Of a stretch of 64,000 bases of DNA, positions 56,457 through 64,000 are shown in pieces. The notes below the pieces were generated by a model. That model worked only from the letters and a program-made list of their open reading frames with translations. It was not told the DNA's origin and did no database searches. Origin of the DNA: Aurifilum marmelostoma (lineage: Eukaryota > Ascomycota > Sordariomycetes > Diaporthales > Cryphonectriaceae); NCBI GenBank assembly GCA_027559495.1, contig JAMXSV010000024.1:1178001-1242000 (forward strand). The letters run 5' to 3'. How positions within the stretch are numbered: the stretch's first letter is position 1; every line of letters begins with the position of its first letter. A program made the position numbers and the translations under genes.

Positions 56457-57390
56457 CTACGCCTCACCGAATTCCGTCGCCTTGCTGGAAACGAGCAGGC
56501 CCACGATCAGCCCAAATAGACCGAGGACGGAGCTGAAAATCTCAATGACGAGGATCTTGACGAATCTGCAAAGAAATAAAAACACTTTGTCAGCATGCAA
56601 GCCAACGAGCACACAGGTCTCTCCCCAGGGACCAAGAGCGCTACGTACAGTGTAGGGTCCGCAGCATCTGCCAGCGCAGCACCACTGCCATTTATACCGA
56701 CCGCGACACCGCAGATCAGATTGCACATGCCGACCGTCAGACCCGCCCAGAACAGCGCGAAGCCCGTATAGTAGGTCTTGGCGTCGTAGAGGTCCGCGCC
56801 CTGGACGCCAGCCAGCTTAGCTGAGAAGACGATGGACATGATGACGCCGTAGATGGCGACGACTTCGCAGAAGATGATGGAGATCAGGTTCTTGGTGCGG
56901 ATGCGCGGGGCGCGGACGCCACCGCCGACGATCGAGGAGCCGGTTATGAAGATTCCCCTTCAGGCTTGATGTCAGCGAGCTGTATGTGTCTTCCTCTCTC
57001 TCTCTCTCTTTCTGAGGATTCATCTCTTGTAGGTCCGATTTGCGTACCATGCTGCTCCTACGACTGACAGGCCGATGCAAAGGCCGATGCCCAAGCCACC
57101 ATATCCTGCGGGCGAGATGGACTCGAGGAACGCGCCAACCTATATCGTAGCTTGTTAGACTATCGTGCTTGCTTGCTGTATCTGGGGAGGAGGATGAGGT
57201 GGACGCCGCAAGTCGACTCGACGTACGTTGAAGGCTTCGCCTGAGCCGGTAAAGAGCATATCTGGACACAACAGTTAGCGACAACGCTACACCCTCGACC
57301 AGGCTGGAACCCTTCTATCCTGGTCGACATACAAGCTCCTATCACGCCGAGCGCGCCTGTCAGGCCTCCGAGAGAGTATTTGGTGCTCAT
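56457..57390 (-). CDS. VMA16: V-type ATPase proteolipid subunit c'' (Vma16)
   Basis: Five exons (57333-57390, 57227-57261, 57048-57139, 56649-56957, 56457-56565) give 200 aa. The spliced start MSTKYSLGGLTGALGVIGAY leads into LFTGSGEAFNVGAFLESISPAGY and GGLGIGLCIGLSVVGAAWGIFITGSSIVG. The helix SIIFCEVVAIYGVIM carries the proton-binding Glu at about 93. Two further helices follow (YTGFALFWAGLTVGMCNLICG and VKILVIEIFSSVLGLFGLIVGLLV). Subunit c'' sits in the Vo rotor ring of the vacuolar proton pump, next to c and c'. Intron 3 holds a CT-repeat (about 56991-57012). The 35-nt exon 2 is unusually short. Divergent from TOA2, with 413 bp between ATGs. Confidence 0.95.
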
Positions 57391-57803
57391 CCTGGGCAGA
57401 TCGGGAGAGCTGGTCGGGAAAGGTGGTAGAAGAAAAAAGAAGGGGGGGGGGGAGGTAATCCTCGTTGAGTTGTTGCGATGAAGGGGACAACGACCGGAAG
57501 CTAAGGCGAGGTCGTCATCAGCAGCCACTGTAACTTTGGGTACAGCAAGAAGCTCCTTCTCTCTCTCGATGGACCTCTGATCTAAAACCGGAGCCAATCA
57601 CGTGTGTACAAGAGCGGCCTAGAGTGGGTCGCTCCGGCTCCTGCGCCTCGGAGAAGACAGCTGAGTCAGCCCCCGGCAACGAGCCCGCAAGGCCCCCTTT
57701 GTCTCCGGTCTTTATTCAATCCGGTCTTGCCTCTTCTTCAACAACCCAAAACCCCAACACAGTCAAGCCGTTGGTGATCTTGCTGCCAGCTCTCTGAGAC
57801 AAG
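57391..57803. promoter_or_regulatory. bidirectional VMA16/TOA2 promoter with CCAAT and CACGTG
   Basis: Contains CCAAT at 57594-57598 immediately followed by the E-box CACGTG at 57599-57604, roughly midway between the two starts, and a G11 run at 57442-57452 in the VMA16 leader. These are typical binding sites of the CCAAT-binding complex and bHLH factors. Function is inferred. Confidence 0.45.
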
Positions 57804-58437
57804 ATGGCTTCCGGTGCCCAGAACTACTACGAGCTGTATCGCCGTAGCAGGTACATCGCGCCCGCACCATCCGCTTGCTTCCTTTTTATCTCTCTTTCCT
57901 ACCGCAGGCAGGATGACTGACGTGACTTGCGCTCTCTGCGCTGGAATAGCATCGGCGCTACTCTGACCGACACCCTCGATGACCTGATCACGGACCACCG
58001 CATCGACCCCCAGCTGGCGATGAAGATCCTGGCCAATTTCGACCGAGCGATCGCGGATGTTCTGCAGGACAAGGTCAAGGCCCGGTTGACCTTCAAGGTG
58101 AGGAGAGAGCGCCTTCACTCTGCACACGTGTGGCTTGGTCTGTTTGCGATGCAAGGAGGGAGGGAGGGGGCGGAGAGAGACAGAATTATCTGGGCCCGCC
58201 GCGAACAAACAGGAGAGGGCAGATGAGGTCCCTGAGATTTCAAAAGGCTGACGATGGGCGACTTTGTGCGCACACTATTCACAGGGCTCTTTGGATACCT
58301 ACCGCTTCTGCGACGAGGTATGGACCTTCCTCATCAAGAATGTCTCTTTCAAGATGGAGAATGGCGGGCAGGCAGTCGTCGCGGACAAGGTCAAGATTGT
58401 CAGCTGCAATGCGAAGCGTCCGGGCGAGGGCCAGTAG
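57804..58437 (+). CDS. TOA2: transcription initiation factor IIA small (gamma) subunit
   Basis: Exons 57804-57850, 57950-58097 and 58285-58437 give 115 aa. The start MASGAQNYYELYRRSSIGATLTDTLDDLI contains the family signature YYELYR-S-IG--L-D-LDDLI. The helical part then runs LAMKILANFDRAIADVLQDKVKARLTFKGSLDTYRFCDEVWTFL, followed by the beta-barrel strand NVSFKMENGG. TFIIA gamma pairs with the alpha/beta subunit (Toa1) and stabilises TBP on the TATA box. The GTATGG inside DEVW resembles a donor, but reading through gives the conserved sequence. Confidence 0.96.
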
Positions 58438-59411
58438 CCCAGGGACACGACGGTTCCGCTACGCGGCAAATCATACCTGGCGTTTGGATGGTATTTTTGG
58501 GAGTTTCGGCCAAGGCGTTTAAGGAGGGCAGTCTTTTAGGCTCAATGACTGCAAAGGATTCATTTCGCCCCAGCCATAGAGGGGTATCTCGCCAGTCTTG
58601 CGGCCAGAGGTGCATGTATCGGTGATCAAGACAACCAATACATCATTCTTTGGAAGTTTTGCGATGTCGCAATGAAAACCAGGATCACAGGATGCAGATA
58701 ACCTCTCACATAGTAGGGGCATATCTTCTCGACCCATTTGAAAACATGTCTTCAGAATTATCTGTTCTGCGCAGTGAATGTAGTCGAGTGTGACGTAAAT
58801 ATGGACAGAATTTAGTGATGGGCGTCAAACGTCTTCGGAAGAGAGGAGTCTAATTCTGGGCTCCGCGACAGAACCACAGACAGTCCTCTTATCTTCCACC
58901 TCCTCTCTCTGTTCAGTTGTTTCCTAATTAAATGCATTGACCTAACTCAGACATTTGCGAAGCACAGAATCAATCGAAAGCATTTTTTTGTCACTGCCAA
59001 TAAAAAACAGGCACGTATTGACGACAAATTTGGTAACGTGCAGATGTGAGACAAGGCTGGCCCAGGGTCCTCCTACTGTAGTATCCTCTGTCCCCCCAGA
59101 CCCTTGCGAAACAACAAACTCGGATGCTTAAACATTTCAGCCCAGCCAAAGCGCAAAAGTACGACAAAGCATTACTATAGTACCTCCCAAAAGCCATCTC
59201 GTATGCAAGGATACCTAGACGCCCTGTTACTAATACCTCTTGGCTGTTCGGATCACATTACTCAGTGTCTCGTCCCGTTCGCCCACCATGATCCGCCACC
59301 GCCGCCCGGTGGTGGCTGCTGCCGAGCCCACCTTTTCATCCAACCCCCCCTGCGCCTGCGTCAGCTGCACCGCGTGTCACCGACAGAAAGGGGCCGTCAT
59401 CCTCCGGCGCG
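58438..59411. other. intergenic
   Basis: TOA2 3' flank and promoter of the EamA-like gene. No feature recognised. Confidence 0.5.
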
Positions 59412-60370
59412 ATGGATCCAGAGGCCCAGTTGTTGTCAGGCGAGCGGCGACCTCTGCTGTCCAGAGACGGCGCCGCAAGCGAGGAAGAAGCCATTAAACA
59501 CACCGACGCCGACGACGACAGCGCGCACGACATGATGGGTTGGGCCCGGCAGAATCAGTGGATCGTGTTGGCGATTGCCAGCGGGGCGAGCGCTGCCTTT
59601 AATGGTGTGTTCGCAAAGCTGTGAGTACAGAGGATCCCATGAGTCCTTTGATCTTTTTCCTTCGTCTCCCCCGCATCGACTTGTCTCGCAACAAAGGACA
59701 GTCTGTCCTTGACGCATTCCGAGCGATCCGGGACAACCACTTTAAGTTCTTCTGATTCGAGAGGCATCCACGTACTGACTGTGCGACAGGACAACAACCG
59801 AGTTGACAACGAGTTTCGCCCAAGGCGTTGCGAAACTCTTCCACCTCGACGCTGTGGAGAATGTCATCGAATACATCGTCCGCGCTGTGAGTATTTCATC
59901 GACAATCACCGGTCGCGCCGTGCTTCTCTTGTCTTTTTTTTTTCTTTCTTCATGTCTTCTTACTGATGGTTGGACCCCAGATCTTCTTTGGGTTGAACTT
60001 GGTCTTCAATGGGGTGATGTGGACGCTGTTCACGCAAGCCCTCGCCAAGGGCAACTCCACCACGCAGGTCTCGATCATAAACACGTCCTCCAACTTTATG
60101 ATCACGGCTATGCTCGGTCTCATCATTTTCTCCGAATCCCTCCCTCCGCTGTGGTGGGCCGGCGCCACTCTCTTGGTCGCTGGCAATGTGGTCATTGGGA
60201 GCAAAGACGAGGGCAGCAAGCCCTCTGGTCATGACCAAGCAGACGCCGCGCCTCCAGGCCAGGATGGATTGGGGGCATACGAGGACGTTCCCCAGACAGA
60301 AGGGGTCTTGGACCCTGAGCTCAAGGACGAGGACGAGGACGTCGTGGAGTTGGGAGACCTGGACGATTGA
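59412..60370 (+). CDS. EamA/TMEM42-like membrane protein (drug/metabolite transporter fold)
   Basis: Exons 59412-59620, 59790-59886 and 59981-60370 give 231 aa. After an acidic N-terminus come helices QWIVLAIASGASAAFNGVFAKL, IFFGLNLVFNGVMWTLFTQAL, STTQVSIINTSSNFMITAMLGLIIFSE and LWWAGATLLVAGNVVIG. The last two match one EamA repeat: the NTSSNF motif, then G--IF-E, and a final helix. A very acidic C-terminal tail (KDEDEDVVELGDLDD) follows. With one repeat of about four helices it fits TMEM42 more than full ten-helix transporters, and probably works as a dimer. Substrate unknown. Confidence 0.8.
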
Positions 60371-60974
60371 GCGAGTCTGACCTTGTTTTCTCCTCTCCTC
60401 TTTTGGTAGATCTCTGTTGGCATTATCTCGGACATTTCCAGATACCCGTGGTATATATGACTAGACTTGTGATATAGATTAGACCTGGATACACTCGGAG
60501 GGAAATCATTTGACTCACAGTAATCCGGATCGTTGCAAGTATGCCGCTCACGCCCTAGAGCATGTGTTTGTGAGACATCCTTTGCCTTGTTGAGTTTGGC
60601 CGCTACGCCCTCGACGGTTTGGGAGGAGAGCCCAACCGACAACGCGGAACAGTAAAAATAGTTGCATAATAAATGAAAGTCTATGCTCTACGCATCTCCG
60701 CCCTTCTTTTGGTTGTCTCCTTATATACAAAAAGTATGTGTGGTGGCACTTCATACAGCCTCACCTTGTCTTTCTGTCGTGGGATCTCATTTTAGGTGAC
60801 GACGACCAGCCCCGCACCCGTTTACTTATCTCTGTGGTAGAACTCGGGACATTCGCCACCCCTGACACCGCACTGTTCAAGCAACCAAGCCTCTATTTTT
60901 GTATTTTTATTCCTCTCTCAACCACCAACGCCTGCGCTCACAAGCTATCCGTCATGTAACGCATTTCCCCAATC
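60371..60974. other. intergenic
   Basis: 3' flank of the EamA-like gene and promoter of the radical SAM gene. No feature recognised. Confidence 0.5.
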
Positions 60975-62336
60975 ATGAAGAGACCCGCGATCAGCGCTCT
61001 TCGCAAGAGAGCCGCATGCGCCGTCCCGCCCGGCTCCCGGCGCATGCCAGCCTCGCACAGACCTCTGCACCTCGCACCGCCGTTCCTGCTGGACGATTAC
61101 ATGCCTCGGGTACCGTACCCTTTTCCGATTCTCAGTTGCTGCCTCTCTGTGGATCTTTTGGCTGACACTATGGCAACAATAGTACATGATGTTGTCCTCT
61201 ATCGACGAGGCAAAGAAGCGCTCGAGGGCCTATGCTCACCTTCGGAACTGCAACCTGTGTCCGCGCATGTGTGGAGTCAACAGGTATGAGAAGACGGGCA
61301 TGTGTCTGATCGGCTCGGATGTTGTAGTCAATGTGATTGCTCCTCACTATGGCGAAGGTGTGTCACTGTCACGATTTCGCCTGCATGGAGGAGGGCCGGC
61401 TTTTTCTACCTAACTGTCGGACAGGATTCCGCAGGCTGACACATTTCACAGAGCCCTGTGTGCAAGGACACAACGGCTCAGGCAGCGTCTTCTTCTCCAT
61501 GTGCAACCTGCGCTGTTCCTTTTGCCAGAACCACGACATCAGCCACCAGAAGAATGGCTTCAGCCTGCGGCCCGACGAGCTGGCCGACTGGTTCATGAAG
61601 CTGCAACAGGTCGGCCACGTGCACAACATCAACCTCATCACGCCCGAGCACGTCGTGCCCCAGGTCGCCCTGGCCATCCTGGACGCCCGGGACCGCGGCC
61701 TGACCGTGCCCATCATCTACAACACGTCGGCCTACGACTCGCCCGCGTCGCTGGAGCTTCTGGACGGCTTGGTCGACATCTACCTGCCAGACTTCAAGGT
61801 GTGGGAGCCGGCCACGTCCAAGAGGCTGCTCAAGGCCGATGACTATGCCGCCGCGGCGAGGGAGAGCATCAGGGCCATGCATGCGCAGGTCGGAGACCTG
61901 TGCTTCACGCCCGACGGCATCGCCAAGAAGGGCTTGTTGGTGCGGCACCTCGTCATGCCGGGGCTGGAGGCAGAGGGTGAACGCATTATGAAGTTCTTGG
62001 CAGAGGAGGTCTCGAGAGACTGCTTTGTCAATATCATGGGTATGTGTACCGTGATCTTACTCAATATTGGCGGAGACGTGGGCTGCCGTGCTGACAATCT
62101 GTCTTTCAGAGCAATACCACCCTGATGCGCACGTGGGCAAGCCCCGGAGAAAGACGGGCACGAGCAGAGGGACGCCAGCGGAGGACGCAGAGGGCGGCGC
62201 AAAGGATGACATACGGTACGCTGAGATAAATCGTGCCGTGAGCACCGAGGAAGTCAGCTCCGTCAGAAAGGCAGCTGAAAGAGCTGGTCTGTGGCGGTTC
62301 TGCGATCCACCTGGTCACGATGGCTTCTGCATTTAG
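60975..62336 (+). CDS. PflA/COG1313-like radical SAM protein
   Basis: Exons 60975-61109, 61183-61357, 61452-62039 and 62110-62336 give 374 aa. An Arg/Ala-rich, acid-free N-terminus (MKRPAISALRKRAACAV...) may target mitochondria. Next is a Cys motif CNLCPRMCGVNR (Cys 68, 71, 75) followed by GMCLIG. The radical SAM cluster motif CNLRCSFCQN has Cys 121, 125 and 128, preceded by GSGSVFFSM. Further family blocks are INLITPEHVVPQV, IIYNTSAYDS, DIYLPDFKVW and LLVRHLVMPG. This is the PflX-type group related to pyruvate formate-lyase activases. No substrate is known. The Cys cluster at 68-75 suggests a second metal site. Confidence 0.88.
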
Positions 62337-63256
62337 CTAAAAAGAAAGAGTAAATAAAAGAAGGAATGGATCGGGTTAAGCGTGGATCTTCTAATGGCAT
62401 ACTGTAGATGGATGGAATGTAGACTAGCATTGAGAAACTCCATCCAAAAGTACTCTTGGTATTATACCCCTGGAGGCCGAAACCATTGTATACTTTGCGA
62501 AATTTCCTCACGGTCAGCGTACTCGGGAACAGTATCGTCATGCCTCGAGTACGCAGTTTACAGATGAGACGAAATCATGATATACTTGTCTTTGTCTATC
62601 TACTCTAGCTCAAGTTGATGCATCTTGGCCCGAATACGACAGCTGCATTACTATTGACCCCCTCCGCACCAGCACTACACTGACTAGTCGTGGCCCACTG
62701 CTCTCGTAAGTGATGCTATTCCCCCATTCCATTCGGAACATACTCATACCTATGCACACACCCCCCATGGTTTCTATACCGAGAAGAACAACCACCTAAA
62801 CTAACTACCGCTATTGGCGGGCGCCCAGATATGGAGCGTTTTCCCTCCCAAAAAGTCCGTCCCGGAAAGATGAAGATGTGCATCAATGACGACCTCCACG
62901 TCACTGACAGAGGGCCGGGCCCCGTCAGAAATAAGCCATCGATTCCAGTAGCCATCCCCCTTCCTCTGATGATCCATGTGATGACGGCACACACTACCCA
63001 ACCTCTTTGTTCATGTGCAGGATATCGACCCGCCGTCACATTCAGCTGGTGCTCAAATTGGGACACACTAGACTGTATGCATTGAGCCTTCTTTGTGTTG
63101 TCGTTCTCAACGGCGTGCGAAGTAGGAACCTACACTGGGTTACTTTACGAGCCACACCCCCCATCTCTGATGGACTTTGACAGCGTAACTTAAACCCTCT
63201 TTTCCTTTTTACGAGCCAACTCTCCCCTCTCTCCCTCTACAGTATTTCTCGTAGCC
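62337..63256. other. intergenic
   Basis: 920 bp between the radical SAM gene and the partial gene at the right edge. No long frame or motif recognised. Confidence 0.5.
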
Positions 63257-64000
63257 ATGACGGCGAAGAGCCCAGCAAGCCCAACGATCATGGAGGATCC
63301 CAAGGAGGACTCCAACGCACCCGACGGTCCTGTCGCGGACGTTGCCAACATATCAGACAGTCTCACAATTGCCAGCGAATCGTCAGCCAAAAAGAAAGTC
63401 TCCGTGTCCTCTCAGGCTCTGACCATCCGGCCAATGCCGTACTACAACCTCACAAGTCCCATCTTCAGCCCGGCGGCGGCGTTGGGCTCGTCGAGCTACG
63501 AGCGCGCCTACCTCCTACAAAACCTCCAGCGGCAGCACGCGCGCGGAGAGAGGCTCACCCACGCCCTCTACAACATCGAGATTCGGCTCGCCTCGGCGCA
63601 AAGCAAGGGCTTGGCAAAGAATATGCGCAGGGAGGCCAAGGTGCTGCGGGGCAATATCGCCGAGTCCCACAGGCAGGAGCAGCTCATCCTGCTGCGCCTG
63701 AACGACCTTCATAACCAGGACCTGAGCCAGGGCGGGTTCTACCACCAGCCCCAGTCAGCAGCGGCGGTACTAGCACCATACTCCTCGGTATCCTGGAGCC
63801 CCTATTCGCCCTGGACCCCTATCATTCTGCCTCCCGTATCGCTCGTCGACCCTGTCTCACCTCTCACGCCTCTGCCCCCTGGCCTATACCACCCAGCGCC
63901 CATCGCCCCGAGCCCTCTGACCTCCCCGTACTGGCTGGGCGCACAATATCCCGTGGCGAACCCCTTTGTTCCGAATGATTCCTCGTTTTATCTTGGTGCC
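63257..64000 (+). CDS. Pro-rich protein with central helix, partial (3' end missing)
   Basis: An ATG at 63257 opens a frame of 248 codons with no stop to the window edge. The first 60 residues are Ser/Asp/Lys-rich. A segment at about 90-160 (YERAYLLQNLQRQHARGERL, then LYNIEIRLASAQ and AKNMRREAKVLRGNIAESHRQEQLILLRL) is a long charged helix, probably a coiled coil. From about 170 the chain is rich in Pro/Tyr/Ser/Trp (SWSPYSPWTPIILPPVS). I do not recognise it. The uninterrupted frame, regular heptads and codon use support a real gene. Confidence 0.65.
   Translation, partial: MTAKSPASPTIMEDPKEDSNAPDGPVADVANISDSLTIASESSAKKKVSVSSQALTIRPMPYYNLTSPIFSPAAALGSSSYERAYLLQNLQRQHARGERLTHALYNIEIRLASAQSKGLAKNMRREAKVLRGNIAESHRQEQLILLRLNDLHNQDLSQGGFYHQPQSAAAVLAPYSSVSWSPYSPWTPIILPPVSLVDPVSPLTPLPPGLYHPAPIAPSPLTSPYWLGAQYPVANPFVPNDSSFYLGA

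Overview
The window is nuclear DNA from a filamentous ascomycete (Pezizomycotina, probably a Sordariomycete). The evidence is short GT-AG introns of about 50-210 bp with CTAAC/CTGAC-like branch sites, genes on both strands without operons, and proteins with fungal features: a SreA-type siderophore GATA repressor, an arg-2 gene with its arginine attenuator peptide, a cnxE-type molybdenum cofactor fusion, Mdv1 and Tah18. There are no rRNA genes, convincing tRNAs, CRISPR arrays or intact transposons. Gene models were spliced by hand from donor, acceptor and frame agreement, so exon ends are predictions.

Layout. 1-5.8 kb: the 3' end of a UIM-containing protein, a membrane-anchored alpha/beta hydrolase (-), and two diverged tandem paralogues of an unrecognised family (-). 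5.8-10.2 kb: gene-poor DNA with microsatellites. 10.2-11.9 kb: a 559-aa single-pass membrane protein (+). 13.2-15.9 kb: Tah18/NDOR1-like diflavin reductase (-). 18.2-28.8 kb, all +: a two-RRM protein, a Gcs1-type ArfGAP, ETF beta, arginine-specific carbamoyl-phosphate synthase small subunit with its regulatory uORF, and Tvp15. 30-32 kb: sreA (-) with a long CCAAT-rich upstream region. 35.2-36.7 kb: an unrecognised acidic protein (-) whose only consistent splice model uses a GC-AG intron. 37.4-45.2 kb: an Acinus-like SAP/RRM protein (+), BCP1 (+), chorismate mutase (-) and MDV1 (+). 45.8-51.3 kb: a disordered unknown (+), BUB3 (-) divergent from GPN2 (+), and POP5 (-) converging on GPN2 with 10 bp between stop codons. 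51.7-64 kb: cnxE (+) with an apparent one-base frameshift, an unknown Cys-rich protein (+), VMA16 (-) divergent from TOA2 (+), a TMEM42/EamA-like membrane protein (+), a PflA-like radical SAM protein (+), and the 5' part of a proline-rich protein running off the end.

The genes are mostly conserved housekeeping genes and do not form a pathway cluster. The clearest regulatory system is the arg-2 leader. A 24-codon arginine attenuator peptide is split over three exons, one of only 13 nt, so splicing can in principle decide whether the ribosome-stalling peptide is made. A Gcn4/CPC-1-like TGACTC lies upstream. Other points are the tandem unknown paralogues, the GC-AG intron, a stop-free 60-nt intron in MDV1, and the cnxE frameshift in a G run.
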